From Endomychus coccineus (Eukaryota > Arthropoda > Insecta > Coleoptera > Endomychidae), in NCBI GenBank assembly GCA_958510875.1, contig OY294068.1, positions 173,259,411 to 173,323,410 on the forward strand: 64,000 nt of DNA, read 5' to 3'. Both the position numbers and the translations under genes were made by a program. Shown here in pieces: positions 47,521-59,723 of this stretch (the first letter of the stretch is position 1; each line of letters starts with the position of its first letter). Under the pieces are notes generated by a model, which worked only from the letters and a program-made list of their open reading frames with translations, ran no database searches and was not told the DNA's origin.

Positions 47521-48140
47521 ATTATAATAATAATAATAATAATAATAATTTTATTTGGTGCCAATAATACAAAGAGCATTTTACACAGGTCAAATTACAA
47601 TGGAATACAATAGGTCGTCATACACAATCTGAATATTAAAATATAACACATTAAAAATTGTTAAGAAAAAAAACTGCTCATAAAGCGTACAATTTGAAAT
47701 TAATAAAAAAACTATTATATGAAGTTTTATAAGCTATGGATTCATTTAAAATGTTACAGTATTAGCTACAATACTCACATCACAGTTAATAAATTCATTC
47801 GAACTGTAAAATGCATTTTTTATTAAAAATTCTTTAACAAGAGATTTGAAACATTTTATGGGAAGTACCTGCCACTTAGTGGGTATTTTGTTGAAAAATT
47901 TAAACGCCTGATAAACAGGTCCGGTTTGAGCTTTACTCAATCTACATCTTTCATTTCTGAAACAGTCTCTATTTATTGTTTGATATGTATGAAAATTTTT
48001 GTTTCTGGGTCGTAAATGTTGGTTTTTATGTGCGTAAAGAAGACACTCAAGAATGTATAAACAGGGGAAAGTAAGAACTTTTAGATTGATAAACATGGGT
48101 TTACAATCCTCCCTATATTTTAGTATTATAGTGTTATAGT
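47521..48140 (-). mobile_element. CR1/L2-like LINE 3' end with (ATT)n tail
   Basis: Minus frame from about 48140: ILKYREDCKPMFINLKVLTF, PCLYILECLLYAHKNQHL, NFHTYQTINRDCFRNERCRL and SKAQTGPVYQAFKFFNKIPT, then LPIKCFKSLVKEFLIKNAFY, ending at 47746. This is the conserved C-terminal part after the RT domain in CR1/L2-type LINEs (pattern CKPLF..L.ILT.PCLYI...Y....NR). After about 180 bp of 3' UTR comes AATAAAATTATTATTATT (47525-47555), a trinucleotide tail typical of target-primed insertion. The 5' side is truncated near 48140. Exact clade uncertain. Confidence 0.75.
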
Positions 48141-48149
48141 GTATTCACA

Positions 48150-51100
48150 GTATGGACCCTTATATAGTTTATAAGTGACGATGACTGCCCTGTAAGGTGA
48201 GCTCAACTAATTTATTAAATTCCTGTTTGAAAGTTGACTTACGTTTCCTTAAAGATTGTTTGTCAAATAACGTTTTCTCAAATTCAGAGTTCGCCTTGAT
48301 GATGTATACTTGGTAGCTGAAAGGTTCTCAGTATTAATGACTCCATGCAAGTAATAATAATAACCCGATCATAAATTCAATAGTAACATAAAGTAGATAG
48401 TTGGTTTGGGGATACTTATGAGATGAGAACTACCTGTGAAATATTATGACCGCGACACCTGGATGACTCATGGACATATCAGGTAGACAGCTGATAAAAT
48501 CCTACAAATAATTCCCTCCACTTGTCGTTTTGGACGGAATCATTTTGATTTATATTTCGAAATCATTGCGGAATCTTACTAGCAGATAAACAAATGAAGA
48601 ACTGATTATGTTCGTCGAATGTATTTAGAGGTACACTCGAAGATAGTGGGCACACTTATTTCAGATCCTCTAACTGAAACGGTATTTGATTTTACGCACT
48701 CTCATGAATAGAACAATAACAATGTGGGAAATGTTCAAAACATGATTGTAAATTGGAAAACAAATGAATGATTCTTGTGTATTATTCACTGTTGTAAACA
48801 TCTACGTTTCCAGGTATTTTGTGAATGTAACACCGTTGCACATGAAATGGAAATTATTTCGAGAAATTCATTAATAACGAATCGATATTGCATACATCAC
48901 ATAACACAAAACAATGATAAAAAAACCAGTCACTGGTCGGCGGCCTACGTAACCCAATTGGAGTTCATTCATATCCGACCTACCATACTATACAATATTA
49001 CACATCCACACCTCTAACACTGACTTGAGCAGGTCGCTCGTAAGCGGTTTGTGGGGCACATCCGAGTAATTTAATGTTTAATGGGCGATACGCCTGCTGC
49101 TATTTTACGTAGGTAAACACCACAAAGTACAGGCTGATTCAACCATTCCACAAATTGCCAATACCCCATTATATGTCGAGAAAGTAAGAAGGATGTACGT
49201 TCTTCTCTGCTCTTTACAAACTCTTTTTTTCGCACATAAATAAACAAAAAATGCTATACACTTCATTCATAATTTGTCGAATGTTCGTGAGATCTAAAAT
49301 TTAGATCTAAGTAGCAGGTATATGACGTCGATTGTGGGCAAATTTGTACACCAAACTAGTAGTAAACCCAAAGAGTGATTACAAATTTTCGTTGTTATTC
49401 TATATTCCACTTTATATTAGAATGTTACTGAAAATATAAAGATTCTATTTGAATTCCATATTACTTTTGAATGTTGTTATCAATAACACATTTCAGTAAT
49501 GGCTTATCACAACACGACACAACTTAATTGGCTTACCAACTTATTTATCTGAAAGTCTGCGGTAGTTAAAAATTTGTTTGGTGGTATCATGCAAGTGTAA
49601 ATCGCTCCCCTGGACCTTCCAGTTCATCACTTATCTCTGGCAGATTACTAAACAAGGAGATAATGCCTTCGAAGCATTTCCGCTTTGGTATGTTTAATGT
49701 TTGCTTTTTTTGAAGACAAATTCCACTGAACAATCGAATCAGGTAGATATTTAAACAAAGTCACATTCAGATGACCTTTCGATTGGAACTATTAGCACTG
49801 CACCGTCTCTATTCCAAAAATATTTAGGAATAGTTCTTTAAAATCTCCAGTTACTTGGCTTCTTTGAATGTGCAACTGTGAACATCTCCAATTTTTGGGC
49901 ATACACCCAAATTGATTTACTTACTTACATGTATTTTAACATTTTGATAAGCTTTCTACACAAAAATCTTATTGAACATTGGATTAGCATAGCAAGCATT
50001 TACATCTGCAGCTTCCAATCCCAAAAACAACCAAATCACAATATCAATGACGACAGGTGATTATCTTAAATCTTAATAATTATCTCCCTCAAACAAAAAA
50101 CCAAGAAGCTGCTCCCGTATTTTCGGGATGTTATTCATTTTTGGAACGATCCAGGGAAAATACTTCTTATTCTATCGACTGTAACTATAAAATACGGAGC
50201 ATCAAACAGTCGTGATCGCTCTTCTAGTCATAATGGCATAGATTCAATATTGGTGGACTTTGTGCCAAAAACAAATAAAACCACTCTATACTAGCCAGAA
50301 ACAATGCTAAATCTGGCAACATTGTATGGTGTCATGACATTATATTACTGGCTTGGTGATATGTAAGTCTGTTAATTAACGGTATAATTAACCTATTTGG
50401 CACAATATCTCTAAAGCGGCAATAGATTTGTGCAATTTGAATTTGTGAGAAGTGTATAATTATTATTATTATTATCAAAAATTAGAGTGAATTTGCATAA
50501 ATAGTTTTGTTTTCGTAGTATATTATGATCATACTTATTTATATATTATTGTTTCGGAATGTAGGTCAATCTACTTTAAAATAAAAGAAATCGAAGACTA
50601 TTGTTGCCTTTCCCACGGAAGATGAAGTGAGAAAAAAATGGCCAAGAGCAATTCCTACAAAACACTGTGAACCGACCCAATATTTGCAAAAGGCAGTGTT
50701 CATTTGAAACGTAATGATATTATTACATCGATGACAACTATTTTACCAGCTGTACTTTGAAGATCAATTATTGTCAACCAAAGTTGAGACAAAAAGCTGT
50801 CCTATCAGTTTGTCTAACATATTTGTCAGTAATAATTAGTTAACTAGTCATAAGAATTCGGAATTCTGCATTTGGAAATTTTACCAGAATATAATCGAAC
50901 AGGAAATGAACTAGTCCCTGCAATAAAATCTGTGAGCGGTGATCTTCGAAGTTATTTGTGTGATAACCGATAATCACAGAATTAATCGAACAAAGTTTAC
51001 TAGTATATCTGAGAAACAAACAAAAATCTTGGTAAAAACCAGGAACAAAATAATAATGGCAACAACATTAAGGAACATTCAAGAGGATGAAATGAGGTAA

Positions 51101-51320
51101 TTTCATCATCGATTTCAACTTTTTCAAATTCATTCACTCGAAGGAAGCAAAGTACCCCTTCTATACTTAATAAATGTACCTACTCTTTTCAGAGACCTAT
51201 TTAAATCTTGAGAATGTATATTTTGTTTATTTATTGTTTTTGTTTTGTTATATCCATTTTAATATTTTAACCCGACTTGTCCTAAACTCGATCAAAAACC
51301 TTTTTCATCTTATTCCTACC
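48150..51320. other. no gene recognised
   Basis: AT-rich. Only short frames and a short (ATT)n run at about 50459. Nothing else named. Confidence 0.5.
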
Positions 51321-52762
51321 TAGAGTATGTGAAACATTTTGATCGAAAATTTGTTATGATTCAACGCGACCCCACGGAAAATGTTTGTTTTGGTGTATGA
51401 AACAAAAGTCTAAAATTTCTACCTCCTAAATTGACCGCAACCCCTTTTTTTTACCATTTTGGGGTATTTTAGACTTTTTCAGGGGAAGTTCATCCAAAAA
51501 AATTGCTATCTCCAGCTGTTTTTGGAATTAAGAAACCAAGGAACCCTTTTATTGTCAATGTTTGAGGAACTCCCAGTTCAAATTTCAAGTTAATCCGACC
51601 TCCCCCTTCCTCGCAATAGATGTATACATAAATGCATGGGAATTTGGGAGACGGCTAACTCGGGCAGTTTGCAACCGATTCAGCTGAAATTTGAACTGAA
51701 GGTTGGTTTTATGCCCTCCAAACTGCTCTCCAAATTAAGTTAAAATATTAAATAGTTTGAGTGAAATTTGAGTTAGGGTCAATTTTTTAGCTAATTTTCA
51801 AATTGAGATATCTCATGTCCTTTTCATCAACTGACATCTGCTTGGCGTCAAAATGTAGGTATTTGCATATATTTTCACGTGGTAATCATCGTTTTTATAC
51901 TACTTAAGCAATATGATACTATTTTGGGTGACAGATTCTGAGGTAAGTAGTATTTCCAGCAGTACTTCCAGTGTATACAGCGTGGCGAGTTCAAGTGGTC
52001 GGAAGAGAAGACAGCAATAATATTGAATAAATATTAACAATTTAAAAAAAAAGTAAAAAAATAAAAAAATTTAAATAATTTAAAAAAAGAAAAAAAAAAA
52101 GAGAAAAAAGCCGTATAAGATAGGGTAGTTCATAAATAATAATTAAACATCCTGGGACGAAACGGTTAATTTAAAATTTTCATGGGCATCTTACTGATGA
52201 TGAGTCCACCTTTTCTTTTTTTAAATTTTTTTACATTTTTTAAAATTTGTTTAAAATTGTACATATTTCTTCAATATTATTGCTGTCTTCTCTTCCGACC
52301 ACTTGAAATCGCCACGTTGTATACACTGGAAGTACTGCTGGAAATACTACTTGACACAGAATCTGTGACCTAAAATAGTACCTATCATATTGCTAATGTA
52401 GTATAAAAACGATGATTACCACGTAAAAATATATGCAAATACCTACAATTTGACGCCAAGCAGATGTCAATCGGATTAACTTTAAATTTGAACTGGGAGT
52501 TCCTTGAACATTGACAATAAAAGGGTTCCAGTTTGGTTTCTTAATTCCTAAAACAACTGGAGATAGCAATTTTTTTTTACGAACTTCCCCTAAAAATGTC
52601 CAAAATACCCCAAAATGGCAAAAAAAGGGGGTTGCGGTCAATTTAGGAGGTAGAAATTTTAGAGTTTCGTTTGATACACCAAAACAAACATTTTCCGTGG
52701 GGTCGCGTTAAATCATAAAAAATTTACCGATATTACTTATTTTTTGGTTTCACATACTCTAC
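51321..52762. mobile_element. 1.44-kb foldback element with 500-700 bp arms, TA-flanked
   Basis: Left arm about 51321-52080 and right arm about 52200-52762 are reverse complements: outer end GAGTATGTGAAAC, then ACGCGACCCCACGGAAAATG, TTGACCGCAACCCC, GGCGTCAAA.TGTAGGTATT, and innermost TGGTCGGAAGAGAAGACAGC. About 225 bp of the left arm (51599-51824) is absent from the right arm. The spacer is nearly pure A-rich sequence (52040-52120). TA stands at both outer edges. The 66-codon frame in the right arm is a by-product. No transposase. Confidence 0.8.
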
Positions 52763-53698
52763 TAACCATCCCGGCACACGTTTCATTAGTAGGTGCCTAC
52801 CACACTATTCAAAATTATATTAAAACATATTTAGCTAGATAGGTAGATTAAATGAAAATAAGAAATATAATATTGGATTTCATATTATTAAATGCGGGTA
52901 TCATTAAATCTGCACCTTTTCTTTGGTTTTGCTAAACAATTAAATATCTGATTTTAATATGTAGAAACAAGCTAACATTCAACGATAGTTGAGTCATTTT
53001 AGGTTATTTGATTGACCTAGCAGGGTATCCTACTCTTTGTTATATATCTATGATGTAACAAGTTTAAATATGAAAATTAGAAATTGTGAACAATGCGATG
53101 TATATATAGTTCAATCAATAAGCTGGGGAACTTTCTAAAAAAAAAAGAGGGCGTCGTATCGAAAAAATTATTTTTGCTTGATGTTCTGTGGCCGACGTGG
53201 ATCATTCGTAAGAGTTGAGCTAAGTGGACAGGACCTCCCATTCACCCCTAAACGCTAAATTAACCCTATTTTCACCCCCTTTTTAAAGATAATTTTGAAT
53301 TTATAAAAAAATGGGTTTTTTAGATAAACACGAATCCGAGGTCATTTTCTCGGAAAACTCATTCAATGGGCTGAAAATCAGGGAAATTCCGTCCTTTTCA
53401 TACAAAATTTCGCATTTTTCACGCGATTATAGTTTTATACATAAAAGATGTTGGCAGTCGAGTATTTCGAACCAAAGTAGACCGAAACTAGGAAAATTTG
53501 CAAAAAACTGTGGAAAACCTAAAAAGAAAATCTTTCCACGTCATAGAAATAATCGTGTGATAAGTCGCTATAGGGTTTTGTGGTCGCTGAATACGAATTT
53601 GATAATTAAAAAATTGAAAACTATCATTTTCCGGGTGAACGAAGAATTTTTTATGAATTCTTATTTTTTTATGTAATTTTCAGAGTGTCCTGTTGATT
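52763..53698. other. no gene recognised
   Basis: 53311-53676 is open for 121 codons (plus), basic and Asn/Ser/Lys-rich, without a domain; probably repeat sequence. About 53560-53610 (GTCGCTATAGGGTTTTGT) is loosely inverted at 54193-54236, so the tandem array that follows may sit inside a larger palindrome. Confidence 0.4.
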
Positions 53699-54137
53699 AG
53701 TATTTGTGTTTTCGATGTGCATGTTAAATTACAAAAAATAAAAGTAATGTCAAAAAAATTCCGGAAAAATCAATAATAATTACAAATTTGAATATTGTAG
53801 CTTTAAATAAACAACTACAAACTGGTATAAATTAAAACAAAGATGCTTGTATTTTTTTTAGTATTTGTGTTTTCGATGTGCATGTTAAATTACAAAAATT
53901 AAAAGTAATGTCAAAAAAAGCTTTAAATAAACAGTTACAAACCGGTATAAATTAAAACAAAGATGCTTGTATTTTTTTTAGTATTTGTGTTTTCGACGTG
54001 CATGTTAAATTACAAAAATTAAAGGTAATGTCAAAAAAATTCAGGAAAAATCAATGATAATTACAAATTTCAATATTGTAGCTTTAAATAAACAGTTACA
54101 AACTGGTATAAATAAAAAAAAGATGCTTGAATTTTTT
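53699..54137. repeat. three-copy tandem repeat, unit up to 162 bp
   Basis: Units start at 53699, 53861 and 53982 with AGTATTTGTGTTTTCGA and TGCATGTTAAATTAC and end with AAACAAAGATGCTTG. The middle unit lacks about 45 bp present in the others (around TTACAAATTTGAATATTG). AT-rich; no coding potential. Confidence 0.85.
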
Positions 54138-54239
54138 TGATGTTCCTTCATTCTCCACATAATCCTAATGTTATTTGCAACGTTTTTGATGTCAAATTCG
54201 TAATTATCAAAAAAAAACCTATAGCGACTCATTACACAA

Positions 54240-55593
54240 TGTCGTTACGAGTATTTTTCCTTGTAATTTTCAAACAATTGTAATTTAACATTTATAGAGC
54301 ATATAACTACGATTAAGAAGATATGCGGTGTTGCATGTTTTATTTCCCGCTTATATTGTCTAGTCGGGTGTGCTACAGCCCAACTGTATTTGGATAAGAA
54401 CATCGATCATAGTAGAAGGCAAAGAAATTTGTTGAAATCTGTACATAAATAAGCTCAATTCATTAGAGGATAATCACGATTTGTATGACAACATATTGAA
54501 TAAAACGTAGAAGCAGTGGCAGGACAAAACTGAGTAAATTCAAAAGCCGCCGTCGAAAGAAAATAATTCGAATTTCCACGTGGAAAGTGTAACGCGACAC
54601 AATATTGAACGTAGTGCTGGGTACGAAATAATTCAAATTGCACTCGAGCACGACATGCAACTGCGTTTACACAACATGAATGACGGACAACCTTGAAAAT
54701 CCGATTAATTGATCTACTGTGTTGTAAAACTTAAATTTAAATCCACTCACCATGAATGAAAACCCACTCCCAGCCTGTTTCTGACCTTCTCAATGGAACT
54801 TAATACATATTTTTTATCAAAATTGTACGGAAATACAATTTTCCGGGACAGGCTGCATCGATAGCGTGTACAACAGATTGGGTTATCACATAATTGTACC
54901 AATATTAGTACAGAATGTTAATAATTTAATGGAAACACCAATAATACCTTCCAAGTATTCGAAATCAGTAGTGATAACAGTTTTCCAATAGACGTTTTCG
55001 AAAAATCTAGACTAGATTCATCAAAAACATTAATGTTCGTGTGTGTACATTTCAAGGCCTCAGAAAATTGAATCAATCGTTTTTAGGAAATGAAATAATC
55101 ACTTCGGCGACCCGATTTCGTACAGGGTCACCACAGCTTAGACATTTTCGATACATATTGTAAATATCTTATGCAAAAGGCGGCGATATTCATTGGGCAA
55201 GATAATATCTAACCGTGTCTTCCTTCAGATGGGAAGTAAAACAGTAGGTCCGTGTGCTGTACGATATCAACGCACGTTAAAGATCCGTACGTGCATTTGG
55301 AAATGCAGAATTCGGCGAAATTTCCGTGGTGAGCTTGCATTTCGGCGTTGGTGTTTAGCCAAGGTATGGTAAATTTGGGAGACTCTCTTATCCGGACACA
55401 TCAAATCTACTCGATGTTTCCTCATTTGAAGAAAGAAGATTAGTGGTGATCTAATCATTGCTTATCGCATTTTACATAATCTATTCGGTGTTTATCTCAG
55501 TCCAATCCTCACTATAATGAGCATGACCGCTAACTTTTGAATTTAAAAGGGAGCTTTTCAAATCCAGGCCAAGGTTAGTTACACTTCTCAGAA
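54240..55593. other. no gene recognised
   Basis: Mostly AT-rich. 55240-55300 (ACGCACGTTAAAGATCC) recalls a phrase seen in some animal SINEs, but I could not define an element. Confidence 0.35.
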
Positions 55594-56623
55594 AGAATTT
55601 TCTGCTTCTTTATTAAAAATTTGTTTAATAATTCAAATTATTACAGGATTATTTTTAGCAATACATTACTGTCCTAATGCTTTAATAGCTTTTAATAGAA
55701 TTATCCATATTTCACGAGATATTAATTATGGTTGACTAATTCGAACTTTACATGCTAATGGAGCTTCAATATTTTGTATTTGTATTTATTTTCATATTGG
55801 ACGAGGACTTTATTATAATTCATCAAATTTAGTATTAACATGGGAGTACTCATTTTATGTATAGTAATAACAACTGTTTTTTTAGATTATGTTTTACCTT
55901 GAGGTCAAATAACTTTTTGAGGAGCTACAGTTATTACAAACTTATTATCAGCTATTCCCCCTACTTGGGTAACTTTATTGTACAATGATTATGAGGAGGA
56001 TTTGCAGTAGACAATGCAACTTTAACTCGATTTTTTACATTCCATTTTTTATTTCTGCTTTAGTTTTTATTTATCTTTTATTTCTTCATCAAACAGGATC
56101 TAATAATCCTTTAGGAACAAATAGAAATTTAGATAAAATTCCATTTCATCCTCATTTTGTCGGTAGATGTAGTAGGATTTATTATTATGATTTTTTTATT
56201 AACATTATTAACTTTAAGAAATCCTTTTTTATTAGGAGATCCAGATAATTTTACTCCTGCTAACCTATTAGTAACTCCTACTCATATTCAACCTGAATGA
56301 TATTTTCTATTTGCATATGCTATTTTACGATCTATCCCTAATAAATTAGGTGGAGTTTATTGCTTTAGTTATATATCTATTGCAATTCTCTTTTTTATAT
56401 CAATCTTTAATAAAAATAATTTTTAACTAACCTATTTTATTCAATAAGAAAATTTTTATTTTGAATATTAGTTATCTCATTAATTATTTTAACTTGAATT
56501 GTTTCACAACCTGTGGAAGATCCATTTATTTTAATTGGTCAAATTTTTACAGTAATTTATTTCATAATTTTTATTATTAATCCTTTTATTTTAAAATTTT
56601 GAGATTTATTAATATTTAATTAA
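55594..56623 (+). pseudogene. cob: cytochrome b, mitochondrial pseudogene in nucleus
   Basis: Cytochrome b of respiratory complex III, a haem-binding inner-membrane protein. It begins at about residue 25 of the normal protein: [20 protein letters not shown], then [87 protein letters not shown] and [20 protein letters not shown], then [20 protein letters not shown]. Trp is TGA and Met is ATA throughout. The haem-ligand His residues in the LHANGA and FLHQTG helices are visible. Deletions near 55840 (after NLVLTW), 55970, 56155 and 56350 shift the frame, and it ends ...LLMFN stop, overlapping the tRNA by two bases. Not expressible from the nucleus. Confidence 0.92.
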
Positions 56624-56685
56624 TCAATGAACTTGAATAAGTTATATTTTGGAAATATAAAAAAGAATAAAATTTCTATTGATTT
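56622..56685 (+). pseudogene. trnS2: tRNA-Ser(UCN), mitochondrial pseudogene in nucleus
   Basis: Seven-base acceptor stem AATCAAT/ATTGATT is perfect. GAACTTGAATAAG forms the D-arm region, and the anticodon arm is TATAT-loop-ATATA. The loop reads TTTGGAA, giving TGG where insect trnS2 has TGA (loop TTTGAAA), a point change at the third anticodon base. Length 64, normal for this tRNA. Confidence 0.8.
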
Positions 56686-56702
56686 ATACAAACATCAATC
56701 AA

Positions 56703-57046
56703 CTATATGAAATTATAAATTTTTAATCCAAAATAAAAGTTTAAATAAAATAAAGAAATAGGTAAATACATTTTTCAAGCTAAATATATTAATTTATCAT
56801 AACGAAATCGAGGCAAAGTACCACGAACTCAAACACAAAAAAAAGATATAAATCTTGATTTGAAAAAAAATTCAGGAAAATAAATTACCTCCTAAAAATA
56901 TCAAAGAACACATTATTCTTATAAATAAAATACTAGAATATTCCGCTAAAAAAATTGTAGCAAATCCTCCTCTTCTATATTCGACATTAAAACCAGAAAC
57001 TAACTCAGATTCACCTGCAGCTTCCATCAATTTAATATTAGTTAAC
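56703..57046 (-). pseudogene. nad1: NADH dehydrogenase subunit 1, C-terminal mitochondrial pseudogene
   Basis: Part of complex I subunit 1, opposite strand to cob as in insect mitochondria. Reading minus from 57046: a short unfamiliar start, then [46 protein letters not shown] and YLAWKMYLPISLFYLNF, with stop TAG at 56703-56705. [12 protein letters not shown] and RGTLPRFRYDKLM are conserved matrix-loop motifs of the family. A frameshift lies near 56880. The N-terminal two thirds is cut off at the numt edge. Confidence 0.88.
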
Positions 57047-57098
57047 GTTTACTTGGACTTTATAGGATCAACTTCGCAATCCTATCCTATTCACTTAT

Positions 57099-57123
57099 AT
57101 AATAATAATAATAATAATAATAA
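57099..57123. repeat. (ATA)n microsatellite
   Basis: Eight ATA/TAA units just outside the numt edge. Confidence 0.8.
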
Positions 57124-57336
57124 AGATAGTATTGGTTCAAGAGTAGCTTTCAATCGTCTAGTATTTACAATAAGTCACAGGCATTAATTCTTGCACAGGT
57201 GCAGGAAGAATTGTGACAGAATTGTTGGGAATAAAATCAATTTTTTATCGTAATACGAAAACCAGATCTATTAATACGTTCAAAATTATCCCATTTAGTC
57301 CGCAGGAATTAGACTTCAAAATCGACGATTCTAAGA

Positions 57337-58046
57337 AGTTTTTGCTGTAGCAATCTAATCTGTGTTAAGAGGTAGGTTTTGACTACCAGAACATACATTT
57401 TCAAAAGTAATGAACACAAAATCAAAAGACATGGACCGATCGGGAAATTTTCTGTTCAACAACTTTGGTCTCTTGTGTTTTCTCTCAAAAATGCAGTCGA
57501 AATGTATAAATTTTCTTCAGAAACGCTTCCCAAGGGAGATACAGGTCCTTTGAAATACTATTAAAAATCGTTTCTTTTTATCGTAACTCTCTGACTGCTA
57601 CAGCGATTTTGACCATTTTGTTGATTCCTCGTTCAATTTGGAAGGAAAAGGTTTTCTTGCAAAATTTTGATTAGAGCAGCAGTTTTTGAAATGAATAGAA
57701 GTAAATTGGCTATTATTTTGAATTTGTTTTATTGAAAAATAACATTTATTGCGGGTATCAAGTTTAGTTTTCACTTTGAATGGAAGAAACTCCACTCCGG
57801 AATATTCCTGACCCGAAAGTTGAATTCGACTTTACATTAAAACTCATATATATCTTGAAAACCCTCTAATCAAAACTTTACAGCAATACTTTTTTTTCAA
57901 ATTGAACAAGGAATAAACAGAATTCAAATTTGGAAAATATTTAATGGTGTAGAAAATAGGATGACTATGACTGCGCGTATGAAAATTTACTTTCTGGTAG
58001 TCAACACCTACTACTTAACATAGGTTAGATTGCTGCAGCAAAAGCT
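57337..58046. mobile_element. 710-bp foldback element
   Basis: Outer arms 57337-57420 and about 57965-58046 are inverted: left AGTTTTTGCTGTAGCAATCT, right ending AGATTGCTGCAGCAAAAGCT, both with a GTTGACTACCAGAA-type string. A second inverted block lies inside: 57620-57690 with TTCAATTTGGAAGGAAAAGG against 57855-57925. The left arm holds about 200 bp absent from the right. No transposase. Target site not clear. Confidence 0.65.
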
Positions 58047-58924
58047 TTCAAAATTTTCCCCATCTCAAGGAGATCATTCGAATATTAAGACCAAAACATT
58101 CCAAGAACATCAAAATGAACACTGCTACAATTCTTATATTCTGATAAACAAAGTTCCCGATGGAGCCATTTTATCAGGAAAATTCACTAGATCAAATTCA
58201 GACGTAGATAATCGAAGATTATATTAATGTCCCAGGTGAAAACTCCCAATATTCTCGATAATCATTGTATCTGTCGGTACATTACCCTTGAGAATGCAGC
58301 TGCACTAGATAGAAATGCTGTACAGATATTTGCAAAGAATGGAGGTGAGAATATGTTTAGCAGGTAAAAGCTCTAGGTAGGTGGTTATTGGCGTTTTCGC
58401 AATTTTCAGGGAGTAGTTGCGTTAGCCAGACACCTAAAGTAGGTCAGGGTATTAATACGGTCTGATCATCGCCTTTGTCTGACGATGAGTTCCAAAACTA
58501 TTACGACGTCAGTGTTGTAGTAAAGTCGACGTATATTTATTTTTGTACAAGGCTCGAGGCCGAGAAATTACTCTACAATCACTTCAAAATGCTTCGCAGA
58601 CTTTTCGTATTACATTTGCGGATTTTTAACAAGTCGATCGACTAGAAAGTGCCGGTATTTTAATTGGCTTGACTTCCAGACAATGTAATTTACAGAATGC
58701 ACGGTACGATTCTGTTAAATTAAAACAAATTATAATCAATCAGTTCATTTCAAGCGTCACTGCTGAATATTATCTAACTGTACTAAGACATAAATATTGT
58801 AGTAGGTATTTAATTATGTTATCCTAGTATTGCATATTCATCAACTTGTCGATAATCATTGTAACAATCGTTGTTACTGCTTTTTCCCAAAATTCAGCCC
58901 TGGGTACCATGTATTGTATTCTTC
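58047..58924. other. no gene recognised
   Basis: AT-rich with a mildly GC-richer part at 58370-58600. Nothing identified. Confidence 0.4.
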
Positions 58925-59165
58925 ATTTAACATTCAAGATGATTTGTAAAACGTAATGTCACGATATTCATCATAGCGAAAGTGAACTCAAATATGACGC
59001 TGAAAGAACAGCTATACCGGAATGTTTCGTGGAATGTCATTGGGGTACCACAAGGCAACCATTTAGTCCTATATTCTTACAACATTCAAATGATTCGTTA
59101 AACGTAATGTCACAATATTCATCCTGGCTAAAGCATAGCTCAGAATGTGAATCTATAGATAGATA
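58925..59165 (+). pseudogene. non-LTR reverse transcriptase scrap
   Basis: KEQLYRNVSWNVIGVPQGNH at about 59004-59064 matches the RT motif B block (.GVPQGS.LGP) of non-LTR elements. After a frame change, LNVMSQYSSWLKHSSE follows in the place of the INDL...YADD region, but YADD itself is not seen. A direct repeat brackets it (AAACGTAATGTCACGATATTC at about 58950 and AAACGTAATGTCACAATATTC at about 59100), a local duplication. Heavily decayed. Confidence 0.35.
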
Positions 59166-59333
59166 GATATGGAGGGTAAGTGACACAAAATATTGACTAA
59201 CCATGTAAGGCCGATTCTATCTCAGATGACGATGAGATCTCAACTGGGTAAGAGATTGCGCAATATTTATTTGAAAAATCCGACCTTACTCAAAAATAGA
59301 CAGATGATAGATGGATACCTATTTTTATCCGCG

Positions 59334-59723
59334 TTATTTACATATGTTGACTTGACACTCGTCTAGGAAAATTAAAGTTATACAGAATCTGGGTAAATCG
59401 AGAATTATATCTGTTCTTAAAATATTTCCATGAGCATAAATTGCGACAAGGCAAGTAATGAATATAGCGAGATGCATACAACAAAGGATGGGCCAATGGT
59501 TTAAAAGGCTGCTGTAATTTAAATTCCAGTTCGCATGCTCTATGATAACGCCCGAGTGTGAGTGTGGTACAAGATGTGGTTCGCGGTTGTAACGCGGACA
59601 GCTAGCTAGGCTCTTTAACTTGTTTTGACTTTGTGTGGTCTGGGCGGTGACCTTCATTGAAACTCGACTGTAGACGGTCTTTGTTCTTCGACAAATTCGC
59701 GGATTACAACCGCGAAATAGCAA
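59334..59723 (-). CDS. unrecognised 129-codon open frame
   Basis: Starts MLFRGCNPRICRRTKTVYSR, with a hydrophobic run ILCCMHLAIFITCLVAIYAH that could be a membrane segment. No family recognised. Its N-terminal half overlaps the inverted repeat at 59580-59716, so it is likely chance openness. Confidence 0.15.
   Translation of the reverse strand: MLFRGCNPRICRRTKTVYSRVSMKVTAQTTQSQNKLKSLASCPRYNREPHLVPHSHSGVIIEHANWNLNYSSLLNHWPILCCMHLAIFITCLVAIYAHGNILRTDIILDLPRFCITLIFLDECQVNICK
59580..59716. repeat. 137-bp segment with 13-bp inverted ends
   Basis: TTCGCGGTTGTAA at 59580-59592 and TTACAACCGCGAA at 59704-59716, with GC-rich DNA between. Possibly a tiny MITE. Confidence 0.6.

Larger units (their letters stand above)
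55594..57046. mobile_element. numt: nuclear copy of mitochondrial cob-trnS2-nad1
   Basis: A 1.45-kb mitochondrial segment in nuclear DNA. Gene order and strands (cob plus, trnS2 plus, nad1 minus) match the ancestral insect mitochondrion. It reads with the invertebrate mitochondrial code, while several indels break the frames. Composition rises to mitochondrial AT level. Confidence 0.9.

Noticed and set aside
52393..52711. 82- and 66-codon ORFs
   Set aside because: They lie wholly in the right arm of the foldback element and match its left arm, not a gene family.
55985..56248. 87-codon ORF in standard code
   Set aside because: It is cytochrome b read in a partly correct frame; the mitochondrial code and order explain it.
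56622..56685. functional nuclear tRNA gene
   Set aside because: It lies between cob and nad1 pseudogenes and has the mitochondrial form; it came with the numt.
58475..58510. CTGACGATGAG...ACGACGTC, hammerhead-like string
   Set aside because: GAAA is missing and stem I does not pair. At best a decayed relative.
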